From assembly GCF_008124525.1 (NCBI RefSeq), contig NZ_VNHJ01000006.1, positions 62,001 through 126,000 on the forward strand: a DNA stretch of 64,000 nt, in the 5' to 3' direction. Both the position numbers and the translations under genes were made by a program. The notes under the pieces were generated by a model that had not been told where the DNA came from, made no database searches, and saw only the letters and a program-made list of their open reading frames with translations. Each line of letters starts with the position of its first letter. Positions within the stretch are counted from its first letter, which is position 1. Positions 8,692 through 20,607 of the stretch are shown here, piece by piece. This stretch comes from Oceanicella actignis (GTDB lineage: Bacteria > Pseudomonadota > Alphaproteobacteria > Rhodobacterales > Rhodobacteraceae).

Positions 8692-9108
8692 ATGCCGACC
8701 GGACTGAAGGTTCTGGAGCTTGCGCAAAAGCTTGCCGGGCACGCCGCCGCCAGGCAGACCGTGATCTCGCGCAACATCGCGAACGCCGACACGCCGGGCT
8801 ACAAGGCGCTGGATCTCAAGCCGTTTTCCGAAACCTACGCCGCGCGCGCGGCGATGGACGACCAGGACGCCTTCGCGCCGCGCGCCACGCGGCCGGGCCA
8901 TGTCGGCTATGTCGAGCGCGACGACCCCGCCGACCTTCGCGCGCGCCGCGACTCGGCGATCGGCGCGGCCTCGCCCAACGGCAACGACGTTTCCCTCGAG
9001 GATCAGATGATTCGCGCCGCCGAACTGCGGCTCGAGCACGACCTTGCGCTGGGCGTCTGGCGCAAGTCGCTCGACGTGCTGCGCACCGCGCTTGGCCGCG
9101 CGCGCTGA
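8692..9108 (+). CDS. flgB: Flagellar basal-body rod protein FlgB
   Basis: The protein is 138 aa, the normal FlgB length. The rod-protein N-terminal signature VISRNIANADTPGYKALDLKPF is present, followed by the variable middle and the C-terminal amphipathic helix. It forms part of the proximal rod in the periplasm and is exported by the flagellar type III system without a signal peptide. A GGGAGAA ribosome site precedes the ATG. It opens the plus-strand flagellar operon. TTAACTCTCGCTTTC about 40 nt upstream weakly resembles a CtrA half-site arrangement (TTAA-N7), which would suit cell-cycle control, but this is low confidence. Confidence 0.93.
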   Translation: MPTGLKVLELAQKLAGHAAARQTVISRNIANADTPGYKALDLKPFSETYAARAAMDDQDAFAPRATRPGHVGYVERDDPADLRARRDSAIGAASPNGNDVSLEDQMIRAAELRLEHDLALGVWRKSLDVLRTALGRAR

Positions 9109-9135
9109 TCGCCCTAGCCAGGAGATGACGAGACC

Positions 9136-9513
9136 ATGACCGACCTGCTCAAATCCATGGCCGTGGCCGCCAGCGGCATGGCCGCGCAGGGCTCGCGCCT
9201 GCGCATCACCACCGAGAACATCGCCAACGCCGACACGCCCGGCTACCGGCGCAAGCTGATTCCCTTCGAGGCGACCGAGGACGGCGGCGTGCGCGCCGGC
9301 CGCGTCAATCTGGACCCCGCCGAGCCGCGCAAGATCTACGACCCCGCCAACCCGCTGGCCGACGCCGATGGATATTACGAGGGCTCGACCGTGGACGTGA
9401 TCACCGAGGTCGCCAACGCCCGCGAGGCCCAGCGCAGCTACGAGGCCAACCTCAAGATGTTCGACCAGGCGCGGCAGATGACCTCGTCCCTTCTGGGACT
9501 GCTGCGCCAGTAA
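9136..9513 (+). CDS. flgC: Flagellar basal-body rod protein FlgC
   Basis: The protein is 125 aa. It carries the rod-family motif ITTENIANADTPGYRRK near the N-terminus and the conserved C-terminal stretch VDVITEVANAREAQRSYEAN. It is a proximal rod subunit assembled with FlgB and FliE. It begins 27 nt after flgB with its own AGGAG-like site (ccaggagatgacg). Confidence 0.95.
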   Translation: MTDLLKSMAVAASGMAAQGSRLRITTENIANADTPGYRRKLIPFEATEDGGVRAGRVNLDPAEPRKIYDPANPLADADGYYEGSTVDVITEVANAREAQRSYEANLKMFDQARQMTSSLLGLLRQ

Positions 9514-9543
9514 CGCCCCCTTCCCTCCAGAAAGGAGACCGTC

Positions 9544-9852
9544 ATGGAACTCAACTCCAGTCTCGCATCGCGCCTTTACGCCGACATCCACTCGGCCGTG
9601 CAGCCGGGCGAAGAGCGCTCGGGCCTGCGCGCCGAGCGCGGCGGCGCGAACGATTTCGCCAAGGCCGCCGCCTCGTTCGTCGAGACCTTGCGCCAGGGCG
9701 AGGAGACCGCCAAGGCCGGGCTGGCCGGACGGGCGGACGCGCATTCGGTCGTCGCCGCGCTGGCCTCGTCCGAGCTGGCGATCCAGACCGCAGTGACCAT
9801 GCGCGACAAGGTCGTCGAGGCCTATCAGGAAATCCTGCGGATGCCGGTCTGA
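9544..9852 (+). CDS. fliE: Flagellar hook-basal body protein FliE
   Basis: The protein is 102 aa and small, as FliE usually is. The C-terminal region SSELAIQTAVTMRDKVVEAYQEILRMPV is the family signature. FliE joins the MS ring and export gate to the rod. The AAAGGAG ribosome site lies upstream, and the gene sits between flgC and fliQ as in many alphaproteobacteria. Confidence 0.93.
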   Translation: MELNSSLASRLYADIHSAVQPGEERSGLRAERGGANDFAKAAASFVETLRQGEETAKAGLAGRADAHSVVAALASSELAIQTAVTMRDKVVEAYQEILRMPV

Positions 9853-9858
9853 CCGGCC

Positions 9859-10125
9859 ATGGACGCGCCGGTCATCATGGACGTGCTGCGCGAGGGGATC
9901 TGGGCCGCCTTTCTGGCCACCCTTCCGATCCTGAGCGTGGCGCTGATCACGGGGCTGGCGATCGGCCTGTTCCAGGCGCTGACCTCGGTGCAGGAGATGA
10001 CGTTGACCTTCGTTCCGAAGCTGGGCGCCATCCTCATCACCTACTGGATCGCCATGGGATGGATGACCGAGACCTTCGTCTCGTTCTGGCGCGACCGGCT
10101 GATTCCCCTGATCGGAGGGCAATGA
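9859..10125 (+). CDS. fliQ: Flagellar export gate protein FliQ
   Basis: The protein is 88 aa with two membrane helices, about residues 15-38 and 54-72. ALTSVQEMTLTFVPKL between them is the FliQ hallmark. It is part of the FliP-FliQ-FliR export gate. It starts 6 nt after fliE stops and its stop overlaps the next gene's ATG (ATGA). Confidence 0.95.
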   Translation: MDAPVIMDVLREGIWAAFLATLPILSVALITGLAIGLFQALTSVQEMTLTFVPKLGAILITYWIAMGWMTETFVSFWRDRLIPLIGGQ

Positions 10126-10859
10126 GCATGGCCGCCCGCGCCCTGTTCCTGGCGGCGGCGGCGATGCTGGGCGCGGCGCGCGCCTTCGCGGCGGCGGCGC
10201 TGGGCGGCTTCGCCGGCGCGCCGGCGCCCGCGGCCGACCCCGCCGCGCTGTGCGAAAGCGCCGCCGCGCAGGCCGCGCGCGAATTCGGCGTTCCGCTGCG
10301 CGTGATGCGCGCGCTGACCTTGATCGAAACCGGCCGCACCCTGAACGGGCGCCGCCGCCCCTGGCCCTGGACCGTGAACATGGAGGGCGAAGGCCGCTGG
10401 TTCCCCGATCGCGAGGCGGCGCTGGCCTATGTGCGCGCCCGCCACGCCGAGGGCGCGCGCAGCTATGACGTGGGCTGCTTCCAGATCAACCGGCGCTGGC
10501 ACGGCAAGGCGTTCGAGTCGCTCGAGGCCATGTTCGACCCGACCGCCAACGCCCGCTACGCGGCGCAGTTCATCAGGACGCTGCACGACGAATCGGGCTC
10601 GTGGGAGACCGCGGCCGGCTGGTATCACTCGCGCACGCCCAAGCACGCCGAACGCTATCGCCGGGCCTTCAACGCCGCCCTGGCCGCGCTCGGCCCGCTC
10701 GAGGGCGGCGGGCCCGACGCCGCGCCCTCGGCGGCGCCGCGGCCGCCGGTCAGGCTGGCCAGCCTGATGCCGGTCTCGCCGCTCGGCGGCCCCAGCCTTG
10801 CCGCGCGCGCCCTGCGCGGCGGCGGATTGCTGCGCCCCGCGCGCCCCCTTTTCGACTGA
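10122..10859 (+). CDS. Flagellar-cluster lytic transglycosylase (SLT-like)
   Basis: The protein is 245 aa. A signal peptide is visible (MSMAARALFLAAAAMLGAAR). The SLT-type lysozyme fold follows, with a candidate catalytic Glu in RALTLIETGRT, then YDVGCFQINRRWH and the AGWYHSRTP motif. It should cleave peptidoglycan in the periplasm so the rod can pass. Its place between fliQ and flhA supports a dedicated flagellar role analogous to SltF of Rhodobacter sphaeroides, although that gene sits elsewhere. The ATG at 10122 overlaps the fliQ stop, so translation is probably coupled. The Pro/Ala-rich C-terminal 60 residues are likely flexible. Confidence 0.88.
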   Translation: MSMAARALFLAAAAMLGAARAFAAAALGGFAGAPAPAADPAALCESAAAQAAREFGVPLRVMRALTLIETGRTLNGRRRPWPWTVNMEGEGRWFPDREAALAYVRARHAEGARSYDVGCFQINRRWHGKAFESLEAMFDPTANARYAAQFIRTLHDESGSWETAAGWYHSRTPKHAERYRRAFNAALAALGPLEGGGPDAAPSAAPRPPVRLASLMPVSPLGGPSLAARALRGGGLLRPARPLFD

Positions 10860-10868
10860 GGAGCCCCG

Positions 10869-12986
10869 ATGGACCGCATCATCAAGACGCCGCGGCCGAC
10901 GCTGGGCCTGAACTTCTCGGCCGCGCAGCTTTACCACCCCACCATCCTGCTCGCCCTGGCGCTGATGGCGGTGATCGTCATGATGATCCTGCCCATGCCC
11001 TCATGGGTGCTGGATCTGGGCCTGGCGGCCAGCTTCGGGCTGGCGATCCTGATCTTCACCAACACGCTGTTCATCCAGCGGCCGCTGGACTTCTCGTCCT
11101 TCCCCACGATCCTGCTGGCCTCGCTGATGCTGCGCCTGTCGCTCAACGTCAGCTCGACCAAGCTCATCATCGGCCAGGGGCACACGGGCACGAACGCCGC
11201 CGGCGACGTGATCGAGGGCTTCGCCATGTTCGTGATGGGCGGCTCGGTCTATCTCGGGCTGGTGGTGTTCGGCGTGCTGCTGATCGTGAACTTCATCGTC
11301 ATCACCAAGGGCGCGGGCCGCATGGCCGAGGTCGGCGCGCGCTTTGCGCTGGACGGCATGCCGGGCAAGCAGCTGGCCATCGACAGCGACATGGCCGCGG
11401 GCGCCATCTCGCACGCCGAGGCGCGCGAGCGCCGGCGCCTCGAGCAGGAAGAGACGACCTTCTTCGGCTCGCTCGACGGCGCGTCGAAATTCGTCAAGGG
11501 CGACGCGGTGGCGGGCCTGCTGATCACGCTGCTCAACCTGCTCATGGGGTTGGCGATCGGCGTGCTGGCGCATGGAATGCCGCTGGGCAAGGCGTTCGAG
11601 ACCTACGCCATCCTGACCGTCGGCGACGGGCTGGTGACGCAGATCCCCGCGGTCATCATCTCGATCGCCACCGCGCTGCTGCTGTCCAAGGGCGGCATGA
11701 TGGGCTCGACCGACAAGGCGCTGCTCAGCCAGCTGGGCGGATTTCCGGCGGCGCTGGGCACGGTGTCGGCGCTCATGGCCATGTTCGCGCTGGTCCCGGG
11801 CCTGCCCTTCGTCCCCTTCGTTCTGGGCTCGGCGCTGCTCGGGGCGGCGGCGTGGGCGGCCCATCGCGCGCAGGCCGAACGCGCCAGCAAGACCGAGGCC
11901 GCCGACGTCATCGAAGAGGCGCCCGCCCGCAAGACGGTGGGCGACGTGCTGGACCTGGACGAGATCCATCTGGAGTTCGCCGCCGACCTGGTGCCCGTGG
12001 TGATGGACGAGGCGACCGGCCTTGGCGCGCGCATCCACAACATGCGCAACCACATCGCCTCGGTTTACGGCGTGGTCATCCCCGAGATCCGCCTGACCGA
12101 CAACCTGTCGCTGCCCGACGGGGTCTATGTGATCCGCATCCAGGGGGTCGAGAGCGCGCGCGGACAGCTGCGCGTGGGCATGGCGCTGGCGCTCAAGGGC
12201 GACGGGTCGGTCGAGCTGCCGGCGGGCGAGGACACGTCCGAGCCGGTCTACGGCGCTCCGGCCCGCTGGATCCCAGAGGATCGGCAGGAGGAGGCCGCGC
12301 TGCGCGGGCTGCCCGTCGTCACGCCGACCGAGGTCGTCGCCACGCATCTGCTCGAGACGATCAAGGAGAACTTCGCCCTGCTCTTCTCGCGCCGCGCGCT
12401 GCGCAAGCTGCTTGAAGAGTTCGGCTCGGTCTCGGACCCCGCCCGCGCCCAGGCGAATCGCAAGATCCTGGACGAGTTCATTCCCGACAAGGTTCCCGTG
12501 GATCTGCTGCAATCGGTCCTGCGGCTGCTGCTGGAAGAGCGGGTGTCGATCCGCAACCTGCCGCTGATCCTCGAGGCCATCTCCGAGGCCCGCGGCTCGA
12601 TGAGCTCGACCGAGGCGATCGCCGAGCATGTGCGCCGCCGCCTGGGCTTTCAGCTGGTGGCCGAGCTGCAGGAGCCCGACGGCGCGCTGCCCCTGATCCA
12701 GCTGGGGCCCGAATGGGAGGCGCTGTTCAAGAAGCACGAGGTCGAGGTCGGCGACGGCATCGTGGACGTGGCGCTGCCGCCCTCGGACATCAACCGGCTT
12801 GCGCGCTCGGTGGCCGAGAAGGTCTCGCGCGCGGCGTCCGAGGGGCGCTATCCGGCCATCATCACCTCGGCCCGGCGGCGGCGCTTCCTGCGCGTGGTGC
12901 TGGCCGCCAAGGGCATCCGCAACCCCGTGCTCAGCTTCGAGGAGGTCGGCCCCAACGTGAAGCCCGCCTTCCTCGGCACGGCCTGA
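10869..12986 (+). CDS. flhA: Flagellar biosynthesis protein FlhA
   Basis: The protein is 705 aa, full length for FlhA. About eight membrane helices fill residues 25-330, with the conserved FSSFPTILLASLMLRLSLNVSSTKLI segment and the FHIPEP-region cytoplasmic loop. The C-terminal cytoplasmic half begins around 350 and binds chaperone-substrate complexes. It forms the nonameric ring of the export apparatus and uses proton motive force. The start follows the transglycosylase by 9 nt with GAGGAG ahead of it. Confidence 0.97.
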   Translation: MDRIIKTPRPTLGLNFSAAQLYHPTILLALALMAVIVMMILPMPSWVLDLGLAASFGLAILIFTNTLFIQRPLDFSSFPTILLASLMLRLSLNVSSTKLIIGQGHTGTNAAGDVIEGFAMFVMGGSVYLGLVVFGVLLIVNFIVITKGAGRMAEVGARFALDGMPGKQLAIDSDMAAGAISHAEARERRRLEQEETTFFGSLDGASKFVKGDAVAGLLITLLNLLMGLAIGVLAHGMPLGKAFETYAILTVGDGLVTQIPAVIISIATALLLSKGGMMGSTDKALLSQLGGFPAALGTVSALMAMFALVPGLPFVPFVLGSALLGAAAWAAHRAQAERASKTEAADVIEEAPARKTVGDVLDLDEIHLEFAADLVPVVMDEATGLGARIHNMRNHIASVYGVVIPEIRLTDNLSLPDGVYVIRIQGVESARGQLRVGMALALKGDGSVELPAGEDTSEPVYGAPARWIPEDRQEEAALRGLPVVTPTEVVATHLLETIKENFALLFSRRALRKLLEEFGSVSDPARAQANRKILDEFIPDKVPVDLLQSVLRLLLEERVSIRNLPLILEAISEARGSMSSTEAIAEHVRRRLGFQLVAELQEPDGALPLIQLGPEWEALFKKHEVEVGDGIVDVALPPSDINRLARSVAEKVSRAASEGRYPAIITSARRRRFLRVVLAAKGIRNPVLSFEEVGPNVKPAFLGTA

Positions 12987-12998
12987 GCGGGCGGCGCG

Positions 12999-13799
12999 AT
13001 GAACGAGACCGACTTCTTCGCGGCGCTGTCGGGGCTGGCGGGCCTGTCCGAAGGGGCGATCTACGCGCTGGCGGGCGTATTCGCGCGCGTGGGCGCGGCG
13101 GTGGCGCTGCTGCCCGGCTTCGGCGAGCGCACGCTGCCCATGCGCATCAAGCTGGCGGCGGCGGTGGCCTTCACGCTGGTCGTCTGGCCGGCCGTGGCGC
13201 CCCAGGCGCTGGCCGCCCAGCAGGAAGGCGCCGTGGGCCTGGCGCGCGCGCTGTTGTCCGAGGCGCTGGCCGGCCTGGTTCTGGGCGTCGCGGCGCGGCT
13301 GATCGTGATGGCGCTGCAGCTGGCCGGCTCGATCGCGGCGCAGGCGACGTCGGTCTCGCAGATCTTCGGCGCCGGCGCCACGCCCGACCCCATGCCGGCC
13401 ATGGGCGCGATCCTGGTCGTCGCGGCCGTTGCGCTGGCCATGTCGCTGGGGCTGCATGTGAAGGCGGCGCGGGCGCTCGTGCTCAGCTATCAGGTCGCGC
13501 CCTACGGCGCGGCGCTGGGCGCCGAGGACCTGGCGCAATGGGGGGTGAGCCGCGCGGCCGACGCCTTCGCCTTCGCCTTTTCGCTGTCTGCGCCGTTTCT
13601 GGTGGCGGCCTTCGCCTACAACGTCGCGCTTGGCGCCATCAACCGGGCCATGCCGCAGCTGATGGTCGCCTTCGTCGGCGCCCCCGCCATCACCGCCGGC
13701 GCGCTGGCGCTGCTGGCCCTTGCGGCGCCGCTGATCCTGCGCCTGTGGCTGGGCCGGCTTGACGCCACGCTGGCCGCGCCGTTCGGAGCCCTGCCATGA
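12999..13799 (+). CDS. fliR: Flagellar export gate protein FliR
   Basis: The protein is 266 aa with several membrane helices. PGFGERTLPMRIKLAAAVAF near residue 45 and LAGSIAAQATSVSQIFG mid-protein are typical FliR segments. It forms the export gate with FliP and FliQ. It lies 12 nt after flhA and overlaps flhB by 4 nt (ATGA). A fliP gene is not in this window. Confidence 0.94.
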   Translation: MNETDFFAALSGLAGLSEGAIYALAGVFARVGAAVALLPGFGERTLPMRIKLAAAVAFTLVVWPAVAPQALAAQQEGAVGLARALLSEALAGLVLGVAARLIVMALQLAGSIAAQATSVSQIFGAGATPDPMPAMGAILVVAAVALAMSLGLHVKAARALVLSYQVAPYGAALGAEDLAQWGVSRAADAFAFAFSLSAPFLVAAFAYNVALGAINRAMPQLMVAFVGAPAITAGALALLALAAPLILRLWLGRLDATLAAPFGALP

Positions 13800-14896
13800 G
13801 CGGCGCGCAGGACGAAGGCGCCGAGAAGTCGCACGAGCCGACGCCGCGCAAGCTGGAAGAGGCGCGGCGCAAGGGCGACGTTCCCAAATCGACCGACATG
13901 GGCGCGGCGGCGGGCTATCTTGGCCTTCTGGCCGCCATCACGGCCTTCGGCGCCGTCAGCGTGCAGACGACCGGCTCGGCGCTGGCCGCGTTTCTGGACC
14001 GCGCCGACGGGCTCGAGGGCCGCATCCTCGGCCCGGGCGGCGCGGGGCTCTCGGCGGCGCTGATCGGCCGCGCCGCGGCAGGCCTGGCGCCGCTGCTGCT
14101 GATCCCGTTCGCGCTGGTTCTGGCCTCGTATGTCGCGCAGCAGGCCTTCGTCTTCGCGCCCGACAAGCTGGCGCCGAAGCTCTCGCGCATCTCGATCATC
14201 TCGAACGCGAAGAACAAGTTCGGCCTGACGGGCCTGGCCGAGTTCGCCAAGACGCTGGTCAAGCTGTGCGCGGTCTCGGCCGTGCTGGGGTTGTTCCTGA
14301 GCTCCCGCCTCGACGAGATGATCGGCCTTGCGCGCGCCGCTCCCGCCGCGGTTCCCGCCGCGCTGATGCGCATCGGCGTCGGCCTGCTGGGCGCCATCGC
14401 CGCCATCGCCGTCTTCATCGCCGCCATCGACGTGGTCTGGCAGCGCTTCAACCACGCGCGCAAGCTGCGCATGAGCTTTCAGGAGCTGAAGGAAGAGCAC
14501 AAGGAATCGGAGGGCGACCCGCATGTGAAGTCCGAGCGCCGCCGCCGCGCGCAGGACATCGCGACCAACCGCATGATGCTCGAGGTGCCCAAGGCCGACG
14601 TGGTGATCGTGAACCCGACCCATTACGCGGTCGCGCTCAAATGGTCGCGCAAGCCCGGCTCGGCGCCCGAATGCGTGGCCAAGGGCGTGGACGAGGTCGC
14701 GCTGATGATCCGCGAGAAGGCCGTCGAGGCCGGCGTTCCCATCCACTCGGACCCGCCCACCGCCCGCGCGCTGCACGCCACGGTCGAGATCGGGCAGGAG
14801 ATCGCCCCCGAGCACTACGCCCCCGTCGCCGCCGCCATCCGCTTCGCCGAGGCCATGCGCGCGCGCGCGCGCCAGCAGGGATGGCGCGGCGAATGA
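13796..14896 (+). CDS. flhB: Flagellar export switch protein FlhB
   Basis: The protein is 366 aa. The N-terminus has the conserved SHEPTPRKLEEARRKGDVPKS segment, then four membrane helices, then the cytoplasmic domain with the autocleavage motif NPTH at residues 273-276. Cleavage there switches export from rod/hook to filament substrates. It overlaps fliR at the start and the coiled-coil gene at the end, so all three are likely translated in a coupled manner. Confidence 0.96.
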   Translation: MSGAQDEGAEKSHEPTPRKLEEARRKGDVPKSTDMGAAAGYLGLLAAITAFGAVSVQTTGSALAAFLDRADGLEGRILGPGGAGLSAALIGRAAAGLAPLLLIPFALVLASYVAQQAFVFAPDKLAPKLSRISIISNAKNKFGLTGLAEFAKTLVKLCAVSAVLGLFLSSRLDEMIGLARAAPAAVPAALMRIGVGLLGAIAAIAVFIAAIDVVWQRFNHARKLRMSFQELKEEHKESEGDPHVKSERRRRAQDIATNRMMLEVPKADVVIVNPTHYAVALKWSRKPGSAPECVAKGVDEVALMIREKAVEAGVPIHSDPPTARALHATVEIGQEIAPEHYAPVAAAIRFAEAMRARARQQGWRGE

Positions 14897-15297
14897 GCGT
14901 CGATCTGCGCAAGCTGCGCCTGCTGGCCGACCTGGCCGAGCGCGTCTACGAGGCCGAAGCCGCCCGCCTGCGCGCCGCCCGCGCCGAAGCCGAGCGCGCC
15001 GAGGCCGAGGCCGCGCGCGTCGCCGCCGAGCGCGCGCGCGAAGAGGCCGAGCTGGCCGAGGCCGACCTGGCCGCCCAGGCCCGCGCCGCCGTCTGGCGCG
15101 AATGGGCCGAGCGCGAAGAGGCCCGCCTGCGCGAAGAGGCCCGCCGCCGCGAGGCCGAGGCCGAGGCCGTGCGCCAGGGCGCCGCGCATGCCTTCGCCCG
15201 CACCCGCGCCATCGAGATCATGACCGACCGCGCCCGCCTCGACGCCCGCCGCGAGGCGCGCCGGCGCGCCGAGCGCGACGGCGGGACAGAGGAATGA
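14893..15297 (+). CDS. Small coiled-coil protein at end of flagellar operon (possible FliJ analogue)
   Basis: The protein is 134 aa and made almost entirely of Ala, Arg and Glu in heptad-like order (for example [20 protein letters not shown]), so a single long helical coiled coil is expected. I do not recognise a family by motif. The ATG at 14893 overlaps the flhB stop; an in-frame ATG at 14881 would add four residues. FliJ, the coiled-coil partner of FliI, is not found beside fliI. This gene has the right size (about 140 aa) and fold class to fill that role, but similarity cannot be judged in such biased sequence. Confidence 0.7.
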   Translation: MSVDLRKLRLLADLAERVYEAEAARLRAARAEAERAEAEAARVAAERAREEAELAEADLAAQARAAVWREWAEREEARLREEARRREAEAEAVRQGAAHAFARTRAIEIMTDRARLDARREARRRAERDGGTEE

Positions 15298-15382
15298 CCC
15301 CCCGCGGCGACGGCGGCCTTTCCCCGCGGCGCGCCAGCGGATAGTGAAGGCGGCGACCCGTCCCAGCGCCGGAGCCGCCGCC

Positions 15383-16453
15383 ATGCCCGATCCCTTGCGC
15401 CTGACCATCCGCCGCCCCGACGACTGGCACCTGCATCTGCGCGACGGCGCGATGCTGCGGGCCGTCGCGCCCCATTCGGCGGCGCATTTCGCGCGCGCCA
15501 TCGTCATGCCCAACCTCGTGCCGCCGGTGGCGACCGGCGCGCAGGCCGCCGCCTATCGCGCGCGCATCCTCGACGCGCTGCCCGAAGGGGCGCGCTTCGC
15601 GCCGCTCATGACGCTTTACCTGACCGAAGAGACCGACCCCGACGACGTCGCCGCCGCGGCGGCCTCGGGGCTTGTCCATGCGGTCAAGCTCTATCCCGCC
15701 GGGGCGACGACGAACTCGGCCTCGGGCGTGCGCGACTTCGACAAGGTGCGCCCGACGCTCGAGCGCATGGCGCAGATCGGCCTGCCGCTGTGCGTGCATG
15801 GCGAGGTGACCGACCCCGACATCGACATCTTCGACCGCGAGGCCGTCTTCATCGACCGCGTTCTCGACCCGCTGCGCCGCGCGACGCCGGGCCTGCGCGT
15901 GGTCATGGAGCACGTCACCACCCGCGAGGGCGTCGCCTATGCGCGCCAGGGCGGCCCCGACCTTGCCGCAACGATCACGGTCCATCACCTGGTCATCAAC
16001 CGCAACCACATCCTGGCGGGCGGCATCCGGCCCCACTACTACTGCCTGCCCGTGGCCAAGCGCGAAACCCACCGCCTTGCGCTGCGCGAGGCCGCGACCT
16101 CGGGCGAGCGCATGTTCTTTCTGGGCACCGACAGCGCCCCGCACCCCGACTCGGCCAAGGAATCGGCCTGCGGCTGCGCCGGCTGCTTCACCGCGCCCAA
16201 CGCCTTGCAGATCCTGGCGCAGGTGTTCGAGGACGAAGGCGCGCTCGACCGCCTCGAGGCCTTCGTCTCGCTCAACGGCCCGGCCTTTTACAAGCTCGCC
16301 CCCAATGACGGGCGGATCACGCTCGAGCGGCGCGACGAGCCCGCGCGCTTTCCCGCCAGGATCCGCGCCGGCGACGAAGAGGTGACCGTGTTCGACCCCG
16401 GCTTTCCCGTGCACTGGCACGTCGCCGCGCAGGCAGACGACGAAAGGACATGA
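15383..16453 (+). CDS. pyrC: Dihydroorotase (class II, PyrC)
   Basis: The protein is 356 aa and catalyses carbamoyl-aspartate cyclisation to dihydroorotate in pyrimidine synthesis. Metal and catalytic sites are visible: the HxH in [10 protein letters not shown], the carboxylated Lys in [14 protein letters not shown], His in LCVHGE, His in VVMEHVTT and Asp in FLGTDSAPH. The ATG at 15383 is preceded by GGAG at about 8 nt; an upstream in-frame start at 15344 lacks such support. The stop overlaps pyrE. Confidence 0.96.
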   Translation: MPDPLRLTIRRPDDWHLHLRDGAMLRAVAPHSAAHFARAIVMPNLVPPVATGAQAAAYRARILDALPEGARFAPLMTLYLTEETDPDDVAAAAASGLVHAVKLYPAGATTNSASGVRDFDKVRPTLERMAQIGLPLCVHGEVTDPDIDIFDREAVFIDRVLDPLRRATPGLRVVMEHVTTREGVAYARQGGPDLAATITVHHLVINRNHILAGGIRPHYYCLPVAKRETHRLALREAATSGERMFFLGTDSAPHPDSAKESACGCAGCFTAPNALQILAQVFEDEGALDRLEAFVSLNGPAFYKLAPNDGRITLERRDEPARFPARIRAGDEEVTVFDPGFPVHWHVAAQADDERT

Positions 16454-17157
16454 CCATGACCGCCGCCACCTTCCCCGACAAGGCGCTGATGGCCGAGCTG
16501 GCCGCGAAGATGCTGCTCGAGATCGAGGCCGTGCATTTCCGCGCCGACGAGCCCTTCCGCTTCACCTCGGGCCTGGCCAGCCCGGTCTACATCGACTGCC
16601 GCAAGCTGATCTCCTACCCGCGCATTCGCGGCGCGCTGATGGATTTCGCCGTCTCGACGCTGATGCGCGAGGCGGGTTTCGAGCGCTTCGACGCCGTGGC
16701 GGGCGGCGAGACGGCGGGCATTCCCTTCGCCGCCTGGATCGCCGAGCGCATGGGCCTGCCGATGCAATACGTGCGCAAGAAGCCCAAGGGCTTTGGCCGC
16801 GACGCGCAGATCGAGGGCGACATCCGCGAGGGACAGCGCGTGCTGCTGGTCGAGGATCTGACCACGGATGGGGGCTCGAAGCTGAAATTCGCCCAGGCCA
16901 TCCGCAACGCCGGCGCCGAATGCGCCCATACGCTGGTCGTGTTCTACTACGACATCTTCAAGGACACTCACGAGGTGCTGGCCCGCAACGGATTGCGGCT
17001 GCACCATCTGGCCACCTGGTGGGACGTTCTGGCCGCCGCGCGCGCGGGCGGGGCGTTCGACGCCGCGACGCTGGATCAGGTCGAGGCCTTCCTGCACGCG
17101 CCGCTCGAATGGTCTGCCCGCCATGGCGGCGCGACCGAGCTGCCCGGCCGCGGCTGA
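16450..17157 (+). CDS. pyrE: Orotate phosphoribosyltransferase
   Basis: The protein is 235 aa and transfers ribose-5-phosphate from PRPP to orotate. The PRPP-binding loop [14 protein letters not shown] and the [13 protein letters not shown] segment are family signatures. The ATG at 16450 overlaps the pyrC stop (ATGA); a second ATG lies two codons later. The two genes form a compact pyrimidine operon, with pyrD far away at 56982. Confidence 0.96.
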   Translation: MTMTAATFPDKALMAELAAKMLLEIEAVHFRADEPFRFTSGLASPVYIDCRKLISYPRIRGALMDFAVSTLMREAGFERFDAVAGGETAGIPFAAWIAERMGLPMQYVRKKPKGFGRDAQIEGDIREGQRVLLVEDLTTDGGSKLKFAQAIRNAGAECAHTLVVFYYDIFKDTHEVLARNGLRLHHLATWWDVLAAARAGGAFDAATLDQVEAFLHAPLEWSARHGGATELPGRG

Positions 17158-17186
17158 GCGCCCCCGCATCGGCCGCGGGACCGGCC

Positions 17187-17221
17187 CCCGACCCCTCGCC
17201 CGGACAGGCCGGCGGGTCGGG
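17187..17221. terminator. Hairpin between convergent pyrE and phosphatase genes
   Basis: CCCGACCC (17187-17194) pairs with GGGTCGGG (17214-17221), and the loop has further CGCC/GGCG pairing. It sits between two convergent stop codons, so it could end transcription from both sides. No T run follows. Confidence 0.45.
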
Positions 17222-17223
17222 CC

Positions 17224-17997
17224 TCAGGTCTGCAGGAACGCCACCTCGCCCTGCGCGATGCGCGCGGCGGTCAGGCGGCCCGAGAACCACGCGCCGGTGT
17301 CGAGGGCGATGCGCCCCTGCTCGGCCGAAGGCTCGTCCACCACCCAATGGCCGTGCGCCACCCACAGCCCGTCGGCGCGCGGCGTGCGGCGAAAGCCGGG
17401 CGCGCCCCACAACAGGGCGCGCGCCTCTTGCCGTTCGGGCGGCAGGGCGGGGTCCGCGCCGGCATGGGCGAACAGCACGCGCCCGAACAGGGCGCGGTCG
17501 GGCGTCAGGCGCAGAAGGTCCAGATCGGGGCCCATCGCCTGCGCCAGGCGCGCGGCGGCGTCGGTCAGCGCCTGCGGGTCCGAGGCCGGGCCAAGCCCGC
17601 CCACGCCATAGCTCATCAACGTCTGAAGACCGCCGTTCGACAGCCAGCGCGGCCCGCCGGCCACCGGATCGGCGATGAAGTCGAGCAGCATCTGTTCGTG
17701 ATTGCCGCGCAGCAGCGCCACCGAATCGCCGCCGTCGCGCGCCAACGCGCCCAGCGTGGCCAGAACCTGCGCCGACTCCTCGCCCCGATCGACGTAGTCG
17801 CCCAGAAACACCAGCCGCGCGTCCTCGAAGCCATGCCGCGCGGCGTCGTCGGCGATCCGCTCGAGCAGCGCGATCAGCAGATCGTGCCGGCCATGGATGT
17901 CGCCGATGGCGTAGGTGGGGCGGTCGATCTCGATCGGCGCATCGAAAACGGGCGAGGCGGCCCTGCGGCGCAGCAGCTTTTTGATCGGTCCGAGCAT
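17224..17997 (-). CDS. PPP-family metallophosphoesterase / serine-threonine phosphatase
   Basis: The protein is 257 aa with the three PPP metal-binding motifs in order: GDIHGRHD (about 33-40), GDYVDRG (about 66-72) and GNHEQ (about 98-102). Later His residues lie in FAHAGADP and VAHGHWVVD. Bacterial members dephosphorylate proteins or diadenosine tetraphosphate; the substrate is unclear here. It is 203 nt from the CoxL-like gene upstream. I see no gene in that gap. Confidence 0.9.
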   Translation of the reverse strand: MLGPIKKLLRRRAASPVFDAPIEIDRPTYAIGDIHGRHDLLIALLERIADDAARHGFEDARLVFLGDYVDRGEESAQVLATLGALARDGGDSVALLRGNHEQMLLDFIADPVAGGPRWLSNGGLQTLMSYGVGGLGPASDPQALTDAAARLAQAMGPDLDLLRLTPDRALFGRVLFAHAGADPALPPERQEARALLWGAPGFRRTPRADGLWVAHGHWVVDEPSAEQGRIALDTGAWFSGRLTAARIAQGEVAFLQT

Positions 17998-18200
17998 GGC
18001 CCTGTCCTACACCGGCGCGGGCCGCCGGTCCATGCGGCCCCTGGCCCGGGCCGGGGATGGGCGGCGCCGCGCCAGCCGGCCCGGCCCGCCCGTTCGCCCC
18101 CGCCCGTTCGCCCCCGCCGCCGGCCGGCGGGCCGAGGCGGCGCCGCCGGAAGGGCCATGCGCAGGCCGACGCGCGGGCGCATGTCGCCAGGGGCGCGCCG

Positions 18201-20510
<2,310 letters not shown>

Positions 20511-20607
20511 GTTTCCTCACCCTGCAACCAGTGCGCGGCCTGCGGGGCCGCCTTGCGCGCCAGCCTAGCGGGCAGCGCGGCGAAGTCCACCGTTTGATAA
20601 GTCCGCC

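Noticed and set aside
11001-13538. Minus-strand open frame of about 845 codons across flhA and fliR
   Set aside because: flhA and fliR are certain on the plus strand; this frame is rich in Gln, Arg and His and has no motifs.
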